Origin: Bradyrhizobium sp. 21 | GTDB lineage: Bacteria > Pseudomonadota > Alphaproteobacteria > Rhizobiales > Xanthobacteraceae | Length of the DNA stretch: 64,000 bases | Assembly: GCF_023073335.1 (NCBI RefSeq) | Contig: NZ_JADPJG010000003.1 | Location: 223,789 to 287,788, forward strand | Direction of reading: 5' to 3' | Part shown: in pieces, positions 27,176-38,694 of the stretch | Layout of the letters: each line of letters starts with the position of its first letter | Position numbering within the stretch: position 1 is the first letter of the stretch | The notes under the pieces: model-generated | Databases searched by the model: none | Told to the model about the DNA's origin: nothing | Seen by the model: only the letters and a program-made list of their open reading frames with translations | Made by a program: the position numbers and the translations under genes

Positions 27176-28515
27176 GCGGCAAGATGCGTATCCTCACTGG
27201 CTTCGTCGTGATCGCCATCCTCGTGGTCGTGCTCGGCGTCTGGATCATCCGCGGGCCAGGCCCGCTCGACTTCGCCGGCGGCGCGAAAGTGGCGCTGGCG
27301 GATAACCGCGCCGGCAAGCCGACCGGCGTGCCGGCCAAGCTCGAGAAGGCGAGCCTGGTCGAACGCGGCGAATATCTCGCCAAGGCGGCCGACTGCATGG
27401 TCTGCCACACCAAGCCCGGCGAGAAGGACTATTCTGGCGGGCTGGGCTTCAAGCTGCCGTTCGGCACGCTCTATTCCACCAACATCACGCCGGACAAGGA
27501 CACCGGCATCGGCAATTACAGCGACCAGGATTTCCTCAACGCGGTCCAGCGCGGCAAGCGCCATGACGGCGCCCGGCTCTATCCGGCGATGCCGTACACC
27601 TCCTACACCTACATGACCGACGACGACGCTTTGGCGGTGAAGGCCTATCTGTTCAGCCTGCCGGCGGTGCGCGCGAAGCCGCCGGAGAACACGCTGTCGT
27701 TCCCGTTCAACCAGCGCTGGGCGATGATTGTCTGGTCGGCCGTATTCAATCCGGACACGCGCTTTACGCCCGACACCTCGAAGAGCCCGGAATGGAATCG
27801 CGGCGCGTATCTCGTTGAGGCGCTCGCGCATTGCGGCGAGTGCCACACGCCGCGCAATCTCGGCTTTGCGCTGGATAACCGCAAGAAGTTCGGCGGCGCG
27901 ATCACCGCCGGCTGGCGCGCCTTCAACATTTCTTCCGACAAGGCGACTGGTCTGGGCAACTGGAGCGACGCAGATCTGATCTCGTATCTGTCGCTCGGCC
28001 ATGCACCAGGCCACGGCTCGGCCTCGGGTCCGATGGGGGAAGCGGTCGACCACAGCTTCAGTCAGTTCGCGCCGGAAGATATCCGAAGCATCGTTGCGTA
28101 TCTTCGCAGCGTGCCGCCGCAACCCTCGCCCGACCTGCCTGCCACCACGGCGCCGGTTGCACCCGCCTCGCACAAGGACGGCGTGACGGCGGACGCACGC
28201 GGCAAGATGCTGTTCGCCGGCGCCTGCGCGAGCTGCCATGGCTGGAGCGGCGAGAGCCCGGTGTCGCCGATGGCGACGCTGACCGGCACCTGGGCGGTGA
28301 ACGATCCCGCGGCGACCAACGTCGCGCAGATCGTGATCTCGGGGACGAAGCGGCATACGCCTGACGGTGCGCTGTCGATGCCGGCGTTCGGCGAGGCGTA
28401 TACCGACGACGAGATCGCGGCGGTGGCGAATTACGTCACGGCGCGATTCGGCACGAAGGGCTCGAAGCTGACGGCGAAGGATGTGGCGGAGCTGCGGGAG
28501 CAGACGGCGGAGTGA
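27172..28515 (+). CDS. Membrane-anchored triheme cytochrome c
   Basis: A 447-residue cytochrome with an N-terminal hydrophobic anchor (about residues 6-26, ILTGFVVIAILVVVLGVWII). Three haem-binding CxxCH motifs are CMVCH (75-79), CGECH (near 221) and CASCH (near 352), each with a following Met-containing segment. This is the architecture of the cytochrome subunit of membrane alcohol/aldehyde dehydrogenases and of the nicotinate dehydrogenase system. The ATG overlaps the stop of the molybdopterin subunit (ATGA). It should carry electrons from the hydroxylase to the respiratory chain. Confidence 0.94.
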   Translation: MSGKMRILTGFVVIAILVVVLGVWIIRGPGPLDFAGGAKVALADNRAGKPTGVPAKLEKASLVERGEYLAKAADCMVCHTKPGEKDYSGGLGFKLPFGTLYSTNITPDKDTGIGNYSDQDFLNAVQRGKRHDGARLYPAMPYTSYTYMTDDDALAVKAYLFSLPAVRAKPPENTLSFPFNQRWAMIVWSAVFNPDTRFTPDTSKSPEWNRGAYLVEALAHCGECHTPRNLGFALDNRKKFGGAITAGWRAFNISSDKATGLGNWSDADLISYLSLGHAPGHGSASGPMGEAVDHSFSQFAPEDIRSIVAYLRSVPPQPSPDLPATTAPVAPASHKDGVTADARGKMLFAGACASCHGWSGESPVSPMATLTGTWAVNDPAATNVAQIVISGTKRHTPDGALSMPAFGEAYTDDEIAAVANYVTARFGTKGSKLTAKDVAELREQTAE

Positions 28516-28521
28516 ACTCAT

Positions 28522-28644
28522 GTCGTCCTGGCGAAAGCCAGGACCCATTATCCCGACTGCTTGTTTGGCGAGACACCGTTTCCCTACGAGTGTGCCCCGT
28601 TACCATCGCTGGTGGTAATGGGTCCTGGCTTTCGCCAGGACGAC
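28522..28644. repeat. Large inverted repeat with 29-base perfect arms (family E)
   Basis: The left arm at 28522-28550 starts GTCGTCCTGGCGAAAGCCAG and the right arm at 28616-28644 is its exact reverse complement, ending CTTTCGCCAGGACGAC. Each arm also holds a smaller hairpin (TCCTGG/CCAGGA around GCGAAAG). The spacer is 65 bases. It lies between two convergent genes, the triheme cytochrome and the YmdB-type gene, and would form a strong cruciform or mRNA 3' stem. Confidence 0.85.
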
Positions 28645-28666
28645 ACCAGAGCTGTGGCGCTGTGTG

Positions 28667-29491
28667 TCAGCTCAACCAGAACCTCGGCGTCGCCGGCTCC
28701 AGCCTTCCGCCCGCGCGCACCGGCGCGATCTTCAGCGCAAGTCCCGTCGCGTCGTCCGTCTCCACCGCCACGCCGCTGAGCGTTGCCGCACCCGCCGCTG
28801 GCTCGAACCGCCCCGACGGAATCCCCGACGTGAACCGCCGCAGCGGCTCTTCCTTCTGCATGCCGATGATGGAGTCGTAGTCGCCGGTCATGCCGGCATC
28901 CGTCATATAGGCAGTGCCGCCGGACAGGATCTGGTGGTCAGCGGTCGGCACGTGCGTGTGCGTGCCGACGACCAGGCTGGCGCGGCCGTCGCAGAAGAAG
29001 CCGATGCCCTGCTTCTCGCTGCTCGCCTCGCAATGGAAGTCGACCACGATGGCATCGGCGGCAACGCCGAGCGGACAGGCGCCGAGCTCGCGCTCCAGCG
29101 CTGCGAAGGGATCGTCGAACGGGGTCATGAAGACGCGCCCCAAAGCGTTGACGACGAGGGCGTGCTTGCCATTCTTGGTCTCGACCAGCGCCGCACCCCG
29201 GCCGGGCGTGCCGCGCGGATAGTTCGCCGGACGCACCAGGCGCTCGGCGCGCTCGATGAACACCAGCGCTTCGCGCTGGTCCCAGGAATGGTTGCCCAGC
29301 GTCACCGCATCGGCGCCGGCATCGAGAAACTCCTGATAGATCGCTTCCGTGATGCCGAAGCCGCCGGCGGAATTCTCGCCGTTGACGACGACGAAATCGA
29401 GCGACCAGTCCTTGACCATGCCGGGCAGATATTCGGCGATGGCGTTGCGGCCGCTACGGCCGACGACATCACCCACGAAGAGAATGCGCAA
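28667..29491 (-). CDS. YmdB-type metallophosphoesterase (TIGR00282 family)
   Basis: Cytoplasmic phosphodiesterase of about 274 residues related to Bacillus YmdB and the 2',3'-cyclic nucleotide phosphodiesterase group. The motifs RILFVGDVVGRSGR, VNGENSAGG, GNHSWDQRE, DFHCEASSEK and GTHTHVPTAD supply the dimetal ligands. I start at the TTG at 29491 because GGAG is eight bases upstream; a TTG at 29512 would give a seven-residue extension. It overlaps the 5-FCL gene and is probably translated with it. Confidence 0.9.
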   Translation of the reverse strand: MRILFVGDVVGRSGRNAIAEYLPGMVKDWSLDFVVVNGENSAGGFGITEAIYQEFLDAGADAVTLGNHSWDQREALVFIERAERLVRPANYPRGTPGRGAALVETKNGKHALVVNALGRVFMTPFDDPFAALERELGACPLGVAADAIVVDFHCEASSEKQGIGFFCDGRASLVVGTHTHVPTADHQILSGGTAYMTDAGMTGDYDSIIGMQKEEPLRRFTSGIPSGRFEPAAGAATLSGVAVETDDATGLALKIAPVRAGGRLEPATPRFWLS

Positions 29492-30065
29492 CTTCAGAAC
29501 TCCGGAAATCAAATACGTCCGATTCCGTTAGCACATAATCCAGCGCCACGTCGTGGGATAGTGCCGGAACGGCCTTGATCTCCTGCGCTGCAAAAGCAAG
29601 CCCGATGCCGACGATGGTCTTGGCTTTGCGCAGATGCGCGAAGGTGTGGTCATAGTGCCCCGCACCATAACCGATGCGATGGCCGAGACGGTCGAACGCC
29701 GCGAGCGGCGTCAGCATGATATCGGGGATGACTTCAGCGGCTCCGGGCGACGGCTCGGGAATGCCGAGCGGGCCGAGCATCAGGCGATCGTTCGGATGGA
29801 AGATGCGGAAGATCAGCGACTGGCCGCGGGCGGTGACGCAAGGCAGCGCCAGCCGGGCGCCCTCCTCGGCGAGCTTCTTCATCAGCGGCATCGGATCGAT
29901 CTCGCTGCGGATCGGCGAATAGCCGGAGACGATGCTGCCGGGCAGCAGCGTGAAGGGCAGTCCGCGCTTGGCGAGCTTTGCGGCGGCGACGGCGCGCTTC
30001 TTTTCGCTCAGCGCATCGCGCGCCGCGAGGGCTTTGGCGCGGAGTTCGGCTTTGGAGTTGGACAT
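29469..30065 (-). CDS. 5-formyltetrahydrofolate cyclo-ligase
   Basis: A 198-residue enzyme that converts 5-formyl-THF to 5,10-methenyl-THF with ATP, recycling folate. The blocks SGYSPIRSEIDP, LPCVTARG, LTPLAAFDRLGHRIGYGAG and GHYDHTFAHL are typical, including the nucleotide-binding GYGAGHYD. In alphaproteobacteria it follows the 6S RNA gene and zapA, as it does here. Its end overlaps the YmdB-type gene by about 23 bases. Confidence 0.95.
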   Translation of the reverse strand: MSNSKAELRAKALAARDALSEKKRAVAAAKLAKRGLPFTLLPGSIVSGYSPIRSEIDPMPLMKKLAEEGARLALPCVTARGQSLIFRIFHPNDRLMLGPLGIPEPSPGAAEVIPDIMLTPLAAFDRLGHRIGYGAGHYDHTFAHLRKAKTIVGIGLAFAAQEIKAVPALSHDVALDYVLTESDVFDFRSSEVAHSLRG

Positions 30066-30100
30066 GTGCGCTTGCTCCGAAGGCGAAGTCCTGCTCCGCC

Positions 30101-30221
30101 GTCATCACCCGCCTTGTGCGCCCTTGCGCACTGGAGCGGGTGATCCAGTATTCCAGAAGCGGTCGTGATTCACACAAAGGCCGCGGCGTACTGGATGCCC
30201 CGGTCGAGCCGGGGCATGACA
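30101..30221. repeat. Dispersed repeat, family C (CCGCCTTGTGCGC)
   Basis: About 120 bases starting TCATCACCCGCCTTGTGCGC, with an inner hairpin TTGTGCGC...GCGCACTGG and a distal hairpin around GCCCCGGTCGAGCCGGGGC. A related copy sits at 56127-56246, where GCCTTGTGCGC, GGCGGGTGATCC and GTACTGGAT recur in the same order. Both lie in long non-coding gaps. Confidence 0.75.
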
Positions 30222-30274
30222 CTTGTTGAACTGGCCGCAGTCGTTTCAACAAGCACAACCAAGCAAACAAAAGT

Positions 30275-30433
30275 GCGAAGCCGCGGCCGCCGTTGAAGCG
30301 CTCGATCCCGGAGTTCCCTACGAAAGTAGGTGGGCACCATATGTCCGAGCCCACGGGCCCGGCCAGGGACAGTTCCCTAAAGGATCGATAAGGCCCCGGG
30401 GATTATGGCTCCTGACGCGCGTCGCAGCCTCGC
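30275..30433 (-). ncRNA. ssrS: 6S RNA (RNA polymerase regulator)
   Basis: Minus-strand candidate of about 159 nucleotides between zapA and 5-FCL, the conserved place of 6S RNA in alphaproteobacteria. The ends form an 11-pair closing stem without mismatch if G-U pairs are allowed (GCGAGGCUGCG at the 5' end, CGCGGCUUCGC at the 3' end). Inside, the GGCCCGUGGGC...GCCCAC arm and the hairpin CCUACUUUCGUAGG flank internal bulges, and a T-rich stretch (CACTTTTGTTTGC) follows the 3' end. 6S RNA binds sigma70-holoenzyme and mimics an open promoter. Ends are inferred from folding, not measured. Confidence 0.75.
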
Positions 30434-30508
30434 TTGGGCAATGTAACAACGATACTGACGAATCGCCATAGCGATCCAACGTGCCCGGACGGATGCGGCG
30501 AAAAAGCC

Positions 30509-30627
30509 GGGCCTGCATGGTTCGAGACGCCCGCCTGAGCGGGCTCCTCACCATGAGGGTCTCATAGCGCCGCAAAACAGGACCTCATCCTGAGGAGCCC
30601 GCGGCAGCGGGCGTCTCGAAGGATGGC
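30509..30627. repeat. Dispersed palindromic repeat, family A (two inverted units)
   Basis: Unit one (about 30509-30560) reads GCCTGCATGGTTCGAGACGC and ends CTCCTCACCATGAGGGT. Unit two (about 30582-30627) reads CCTCATCCTGAGGAGCCCGC and ends CTCGAAGGATGG. It lies between the 6S RNA promoter side and the end of zapA. Confidence 0.8.
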
Positions 30628-30640
30628 CACAAGGAAACGC

Positions 30641-31024
30641 CTACCCGATCGCAATCCCATTCCCCACCGTCCGGTTCAGGACCTGGGTCGACTTCTCGAT
30701 GCGCTCGGCGGCGGCGTTCAGTGCGTTCACGACCGCGGTCTGCGTCAACCGGGCGCGCTCGACGGCGGCGTTGCGGAAATCCCTCAGTTCGGTCAGCTCC
30801 TGCTCCATCGTGCGGATGCGGTTGCCGGAATCGACCAGCTCGTCACAGACTGTCAGCGCCGCCATCACGGTGAGCCTGGCATCACCGATCTCGCCGAATT
30901 TTCCGCGCAGGGACTGGATCCGCGTCTCCAGGCTTTCGGCGAGCTTGAGCAGCCGCACCTCCTGGCCCTCCTCGCAGGCCATGCGGTATTGCCGGCCGTT
31001 GATGGTGACGTTGATGTGGCTCAT
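30641..31024 (-). CDS. zapA: Cell division protein ZapA
   Basis: A 127-residue FtsZ-associated protein that stabilises the Z-ring. The N-terminal block MSHINVTINGRQYRMACEEG and the following LKLAESLETRIQSLR are typical, and the C-terminal two thirds is a long coiled coil. The start overlaps the stop of the DUF4164 gene (ATGA). Genomic context with the DUF4164 gene upstream and 6S RNA/5-FCL downstream is the standard alphaproteobacterial order. Confidence 0.93.
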   Translation of the reverse strand: MSHINVTINGRQYRMACEEGQEVRLLKLAESLETRIQSLRGKFGEIGDARLTVMAALTVCDELVDSGNRIRTMEQELTELRDFRNAAVERARLTQTAVVNALNAAAERIEKSTQVLNRTVGNGIAIG

Positions 31025-31311
31025 CCGTCCTCTCCGGTATCGAGCACCGAGCGTATCGTGACGATCGCGGAATCCAGCCGATCGGAGATCTCGCGGCTGG
31101 AGCGCTCGAGCTTGCGCGCCTTCACCAGCGCGCCGTCGAGCTCGTCGGCAAGCCGCGAGCGGTCCGCGCCCAGCGCCTGGATCCGCGCCGCGAGCTCGTT
31201 CTCGTCGCGGTCGGCATCGCGCCGCCGCTCCACCGCGCTTTCGAGCGAGTCGAGCGCCGCCATGAGCCTGCGGGTCGCGATCTCGATCTCGACGGCCGAG
31301 GACTCGGTCAT
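31021..31311 (-). CDS. DUF4164 coiled-coil protein
   Basis: A small, almost wholly helical protein of about 96 residues beginning MTESSAVEIEIATRRLMAAL, with heptad-like repeats and many charged residues. It is the usual partner upstream of zapA in this group and may assist division. Starts at 31341 (MNDRVSN) and 31416 are also open; none has a clear ribosome-binding site, so I chose the ATG where the conserved region begins. Its function has not been established as far as I know. Confidence 0.75.
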   Translation of the reverse strand: MTESSAVEIEIATRRLMAALDSLESAVERRRDADRDENELAARIQALGADRSRLADELDGALVKARKLERSSREISDRLDSAIVTIRSVLDTGEDG

Positions 31312-31341
31312 GGCAGAGCTGTTGGATACGCGATCGTTCAT

Positions 31342-31728
31342 GCAGTCAGCGGCGGAACCTGTGGCCTTGCCCTTGGGGTTTTCCGTGGGCTTTTCCTGGG
31401 GCTTGCCGTCCGGCAAAAGACTCGGTTCGGCAAGCGGTTAGAAGCAGAAATTTACGTGGCAAGCTAGGGAAGCGCAACGCCGCCGCGAAACTATGCACCG
31501 ATCTTGCGGGGGGCATGATCTGGCCGGAAAACCGGCCTGCACTTTGCGCTAACGCGGCCCTGCGGGTCCGGATCATGCCGTAAGCAACTTTTGCGGCCAA
31601 ACCGGCGTTTGATTGCCTTGGCCTGCCGGAACCGAGATGCTATCCCAGCCGCGACCCCAGCGGCCGAAAGGCTCCTCCCGGCGCGGCGAAAATCGCCACA
31701 AGCGCCTCATTTCAAGCGGATTTCAGAC
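31342..31728. promoter_or_regulatory. Divergent intergenic region DUF4164-zapA / tkt
   Basis: A non-coding gap of about 390 bases (if the short DUF4164 start is used) between two divergent transcription units. A stable hairpin GGCCGG-AAAA-CCGGCC lies at 31522-31537, next to GCATGATCT, a context seen in rhizobial intergenic repeats. Promoters for zapA and tkt should lie here; I could not assign them. The tkt start at 31729 has only a weak AGCGGA-type ribosome-binding site. Confidence 0.5.
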
Positions 31729-33711
<1,983 letters not shown>

Positions 33712-33765
33712 GAGTTGAGCTTGCCAAAAAAAAGGATTATCTAACTCCCCATATGATCAAGCATC

Positions 33766-33782
33766 GCCCGGCCGAACCGGGC
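33766..33782 (+). terminator. Possible weak terminator or leader hairpin after tkt
   Basis: GCCCGG, a five-base loop CCGAA, then CCGGGC, followed after ten bases by CTAAAAAAA rather than a T-run. It lies between tkt and gap. On the plus strand it may only slow transcription or stabilise the gap leader; I do not regard it as a proven stop. Confidence 0.35.
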
Positions 33783-33882
33783 GTCCGCCCTAAAAAAACC
33801 CTCGCAGGCGCGCTAAGCGCGTTGTGCGGGATGATTGGCGTTATCGAACACCCGTCATTGAACGGTCATAAGGAGACGAAAC

Positions 33883-34890
<1,008 letters not shown>

Positions 34891-34904
34891 GAACGTAGGT
34901 CCCA

Positions 34905-35020
34905 TGTCCCGGACGCGGTGCAGCGCGCTTGCGCTGCTCCGCAGAGCCGGGACCCATGTCCCCCCGCGTAGGTCCCGGTTCTGCACAGCGGCACTTCGCG
35001 CCGCAATGCGCCCGGGACAA
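34905..35020. repeat. Dispersed repeat, family D (GTCCCGGACGCG), between gap and pgk
   Basis: About 115 bases with TGTCCCGGACGCGGTGCAGC, a hairpin around GCGCTTGCGC, GAGCCGGGACCCA, and a terminal GCGCCCGGGACA. A related copy is at 58597-58733, downstream of rpmE. Here it lies within the gap-pgk gap and would be part of the transcript if the two genes are cotranscribed. Confidence 0.75.
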
Positions 35021-35032
35021 GAGAGCCAAGAG

Positions 35033-36229
35033 ATGACCAACAAATTCCGCACTCTCGACGACGTTGACGTGAAGGGCAAGCGCGTGTTGCTGCGCGTCGA
35101 TCTCAACGTGCCCATGGACAATGGGCGCGTCAGTGACGCGACTAGGCTCGAGCGCGTCGCACCGACCATCACGGAGCTCGCCGACAAGGGGGCCAAGGTC
35201 ATCCTGCTCGCGCATTTCGGCCGCCCCAAGGGGCGGGATGCCAAGGACTCGCTCAAGCCCGTCGCCGAGGCGCTGGCGAAGGTCGTGAAGAAGCCCGTCG
35301 CCTTCGCCGAGGACTGCATCGGCGAGCCCGCGGACACGGCCGTTGCCGGCTTGAAGGACGGCGACATCCTCTGCCTGGAGAACACCCGCTTCCACAAGGA
35401 AGAGGAAAAGAACGATCCCGCCTTCGTCGCGGAGCTGGCCAAGCTCGGCGACATCTGGGTCAACGACGCGTTCTCCGCGGCGCACCGCGCGCACGCCTCG
35501 ACCGAAGGCCTCGGCCACAAGCTGCCGGCCTATGCCGGCCGCACCATGCAGGCCGAGCTGGTCGCTCTGGAGAAGGCGCTGGGCTCGCCGACCAAGCCCG
35601 TCATCGCGATCATCGGCGGCGCAAAGGTCTCGACCAAGATCGACCTGCTCGAAAACCTCGTGACCAAGGTCGACGCGCTGGTGATCGGCGGCGGCATGGC
35701 CAACACCTTCCTGCACGCCCAGGGCGTCGGTATCGGCAAGTCGCTGGCCGAGAAGGATCTCGCCGCGACCGCGCTGCGCATCATGGAGAAGGCGGAAGCC
35801 GCCAACTGCGCGATCATCCTGCCGGTCGACGCCGTTGTCGCCTATCATTTCGCGGCCAACGCGCCGTCGCACGCCTATGGCCTCGACGCGATCCCGGCCG
35901 ACGGCATGATCCTCGACGTCGGTCCGCAGTCGATCGCACGTGTCCATGCCGCCATCGACGATGCGGCGACCCTGGTCTGGAACGGACCGCTCGGGGCCTT
36001 CGAGATGCAGCCCTTCGACCGCGGCACGATGGCAGCCGCCAAGCATGCCGCCGAGCGCACCAAGGCCAAGAAGCTGATCTCGATCGCGGGTGGCGGCGAC
36101 ACCGTCGCGGCCCTCAACCAGGCCCATGTGGCCGGTCAGTTCACCTATGTTTCGACCGCCGGTGGCGCATTTCTTGAATGGATGGAAGGCAAGCCCCTGC
36201 CCGGCGTCGAAGTTCTGCGCACCAGATAA
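35033..36229 (+). CDS. pgk: Phosphoglycerate kinase
   Basis: A 398-residue two-domain kinase that makes ATP from 1,3-bisphosphoglycerate. Motifs are [51 protein letters not shown] and the C-terminal [16 protein letters not shown] use the ATG at 35033 ([15 protein letters not shown]) preceded by GAGAGCCAAGAG; a longer open frame reads back into a repeat and is rejected. It lies 142 bases after gap and 67 bases before the class II aldolase gene. Confidence 0.97.
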   Translation: MTNKFRTLDDVDVKGKRVLLRVDLNVPMDNGRVSDATRLERVAPTITELADKGAKVILLAHFGRPKGRDAKDSLKPVAEALAKVVKKPVAFAEDCIGEPADTAVAGLKDGDILCLENTRFHKEEEKNDPAFVAELAKLGDIWVNDAFSAAHRAHASTEGLGHKLPAYAGRTMQAELVALEKALGSPTKPVIAIIGGAKVSTKIDLLENLVTKVDALVIGGGMANTFLHAQGVGIGKSLAEKDLAATALRIMEKAEAANCAIILPVDAVVAYHFAANAPSHAYGLDAIPADGMILDVGPQSIARVHAAIDDAATLVWNGPLGAFEMQPFDRGTMAAAKHAAERTKAKKLISIAGGGDTVAALNQAHVAGQFTYVSTAGGAFLEWMEGKPLPGVEVLRTR

Positions 36230-36296
36230 TCAGTCGGCGAATAGTTAGCGGCCTTCAAGGAGTGGCCTTGCAGGCCCAAACGGGAGAAAAAGACAC

Positions 36297-37364
36297 ATGG
36301 CTCGGATCACGTTGCGTCAATTGCTCGACCATGCGGCTGAGAACGATTACGGCGTACCGGCCTTCAACATCAACAACATGGAGCAGGCGTTGGCGATCAT
36401 GGACGCCGCCCACCAGGTCGACGCGCCCGTTATCATCCAGGCCTCGCGCGGTGCGCGCTCCTACGCCAACGACATCATGCTCAAGCACATGATGGACGCG
36501 GTGACCGAGATCTATCCGCACATCCCGGTCTGCGTGCATCTCGATCATGGCAACGGCCCGGACACCTGCATGACCGCGATCCAGGCCGGCTTCACCTCCG
36601 TCATGATGGACGGTTCGCTGAAGGCCGACGGCAAGACCCCGGCTGACTGGGGCTACAATGTCGGCGTCACCAAGACCGTGACCGACATGGCTCATCTCGG
36701 CGGCATTTCGGTCGAGGGCGAACTCGGCGTGCTCGGCTCGCTCGAGACCGGCATGGGCGACAAGGAAGACGGCCACGGCGCCGAGGGCAAGCTGTCCCAC
36801 GACCAGTTGCTGACCAATCCCGACGAGGCCGTGAAATTCGTCCAGGAGACCGGCGTCGACGCGCTGGCGATCGCGATGGGGACTTCTCACGGTGCTTACA
36901 AATTTACCCGCAAGCCCGACGGCGACATCCTCGCCATGAAGGTGATCGAGGAGATCCACCGCAAGCTGCCGAACACGCACCTCGTCATGCACGGCTCCTC
37001 GTCGGTGCCGCAGGACCTGCAGGACATCATCAACGCCTATGGCGGCAAGATGAAGCCGACCTGGGGCGTGCCTGTTACCGAGATCCAGCGCGGCATCAAG
37101 AACGGCGTGCGCAAGATCAACATCGACACCGACAATCGCATGGCGATGACCGGCCAGATCCGGAAAGTGCTCAAGGACAATCCGGAAGAGTTCGACCCGC
37201 GCAAATACCTGAAGCCCGCGATGGAGGCGATGACCAAGCTGTGCAAGCAGCGGCTCCAGGAATTCAACACCGCGGGGCAAGCCTCCAAGATCAAGAAGGT
37301 GCTGACGACAGCCGAGATGGCCAAGCGCTACGCCAAGGGCGAGCTGGCCCCGAAGGTGGCGTGA
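36297..37364 (+). CDS. fba: Fructose-bisphosphate aldolase, class II
   Basis: A 355-residue zinc aldolase of the CbbA/FbaA type. The metal and catalytic block [10 protein letters not shown] (His81, Asp83, His84) and later motifs [21 protein letters not shown] and MHGSSSVP are present. A GGGAGAAA site lies about eight bases before the ATG. It closes the tkt-gap-pgk-fba row. A class I aldolase gene follows after 301 bases, so two unrelated aldolase types are adjacent. Confidence 0.96.
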   Translation: MARITLRQLLDHAAENDYGVPAFNINNMEQALAIMDAAHQVDAPVIIQASRGARSYANDIMLKHMMDAVTEIYPHIPVCVHLDHGNGPDTCMTAIQAGFTSVMMDGSLKADGKTPADWGYNVGVTKTVTDMAHLGGISVEGELGVLGSLETGMGDKEDGHGAEGKLSHDQLLTNPDEAVKFVQETGVDALAIAMGTSHGAYKFTRKPDGDILAMKVIEEIHRKLPNTHLVMHGSSSVPQDLQDIINAYGGKMKPTWGVPVTEIQRGIKNGVRKINIDTDNRMAMTGQIRKVLKDNPEEFDPRKYLKPAMEAMTKLCKQRLQEFNTAGQASKIKKVLTTAEMAKRYAKGELAPKVA

Positions 37365-37665
37365 AGCCCGGCGTGCTCTATCGTCTCCCTCGCCCCGCCC
37401 TCCGCGGGGAGAGGGCGGGGTGAGGGGTTGCTTCCGCAAAGGCGGTGACAGCCGAACTCGCGGAGAGTCCCCCTCACCGGGAATCCGCGCCAATCGCGCG
37501 CCTTCCGACCTCTCCCCGCAAGCGGGGCGAGGTGAAGAGCCGTCCGGCCGGCCCTCCGCTGCCCAGCCATCGCCTTTTACCCTGCGACGAACGTTAACTC
37601 GGCATTTGCCCGAGAACGGTCTATTTTCACGGGCAAGGGCAGAATCGTTTTGGGAGGACATCTCG
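37365..37665. repeat. Intergenic region with CTCTCCCC palindromic repeats
   Basis: A gap of 301 bases between the two aldolase genes. It contains GCCCCGCCCTCCGCGGGGAG at about 37392, followed by AGGGCGGGGTGAGGGG, and CTCTCCCCGCAAGCGGGG at 37511-37528, the same type of palindrome as at 4307-4431. A good GGGAGGA ribosome-binding site for the class I aldolase is at about 37652. No gene seen. Confidence 0.65.
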
Positions 37666-38691
37666 ATGAATCTGACTGAGCTCAACAGGATCGCGACCGC
37701 CATGGTCGTATCAGGCAAGGGCATCCTCGCCGCCGACGAATCCTCCGGCACCATCAAGAAGCGCTTCGACGCGATCGGCGTGGAATCGACCGAAAGCAAT
37801 CGCCGCGACTATCGCGAGATGCTGTTCCGCTCGAAGGAGGCCATGAGCCAGTACATTTCCGGCGTGATCCTCTATGACGAGACGATCGGACAGGACGCAA
37901 GGGACGGCACGCCACTGGTCAAGCTGATCGAACAGAGCGGCGCCATTCCCGGCATCAAGGTCGACGAAGGCACGCAAGCCTTGCCGATGTGCCCGGGTGA
38001 AACGGTCACCGTCGGGCTCGACAGGCTCGCCGAGCGGCTGAAGACATATTACGAGCGCGGCGCGCGCTTCGCCAAATGGCGCGCGGTGATCGATATCGGC
38101 AGCGGCATCCCCTCGATGACCGCGATCAGCGTCAACGCCCACGCGCTGGCGCGCTATGCGGCGCTGTGCCAGGCTGCGCAGATCGTGCCGATCGTCGAGC
38201 CGGAGGTGCTGATGGACGGCGATCACGACATCGACCGCTGCTACGAGGTGACGAGCCGCGTGCTCAACAAGACGTTTCAGGAATTGCGCGTGCAGCGCGT
38301 CGCGCTCGAGGGCATGGTGCTGAAGCCGAACATGGCGGTCTCCGGCAAGAAGTGCGCGAAGCAGGCTTCCGTCGAGGAGGTCGCGGAGAAGACGGTACGC
38401 CTCCTCAAGGCCTGCGTGCCAGCGGCGGTGCCCGGCATCGCCTTCCTCTCCGGCGGCCAGTCGGATGAAGAGGCAACTTCGCATCTCAACGCCATGCACA
38501 AGCTCGGTCCGCTGCCCTGGGGCCTGACCTTCTCCTATGGCCGCGCGCTCCAGGCCGCGCCGCAGAAAGCCTGGTCCGGCAAGACCGAGAATGTCGCAGC
38601 CGGACAGCGCGCGTTCAGCCATCGCGCGCGAATGAACAGTCTAGCCTCAAGGGGCGAATGGCACAGCAGCCTGGAAAAGAAGGCAGCCTAG
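37666..38691 (+). CDS. Fructose-bisphosphate aldolase, class I
   Basis: A 341-residue Schiff-base aldolase. The opening block KGILAADESSGTIKKRF and the active-site lysine Lys221 in GMVLKPNMAVSG are clear, with the late GIAFLSGGQSDEEAT and LTFSYGRALQ. It catalyses the same reaction as the class II enzyme just upstream but by a metal-free mechanism. I start at the ATG at 37666, seven bases after GGGAGGA. The following thiE-like gene begins four bases after its stop. Confidence 0.95.
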   Translation: MNLTELNRIATAMVVSGKGILAADESSGTIKKRFDAIGVESTESNRRDYREMLFRSKEAMSQYISGVILYDETIGQDARDGTPLVKLIEQSGAIPGIKVDEGTQALPMCPGETVTVGLDRLAERLKTYYERGARFAKWRAVIDIGSGIPSMTAISVNAHALARYAALCQAAQIVPIVEPEVLMDGDHDIDRCYEVTSRVLNKTFQELRVQRVALEGMVLKPNMAVSGKKCAKQASVEEVAEKTVRLLKACVPAAVPGIAFLSGGQSDEEATSHLNAMHKLGPLPWGLTFSYGRALQAAPQKAWSGKTENVAAGQRAFSHRARMNSLASRGEWHSSLEKKAA

Positions 38692-38694
38692 ATC

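Noticed and set aside
30318..30575. A minus-strand 85-codon frame over the 6S RNA region
   Set aside because: It overlaps the structured RNA and a repeat, and lacks a ribosome-binding site.
33766..33782. A firm terminator between tkt and gap
   Set aside because: The hairpin is not followed by a T-run on the plus strand, so it was kept only as a low-confidence item.
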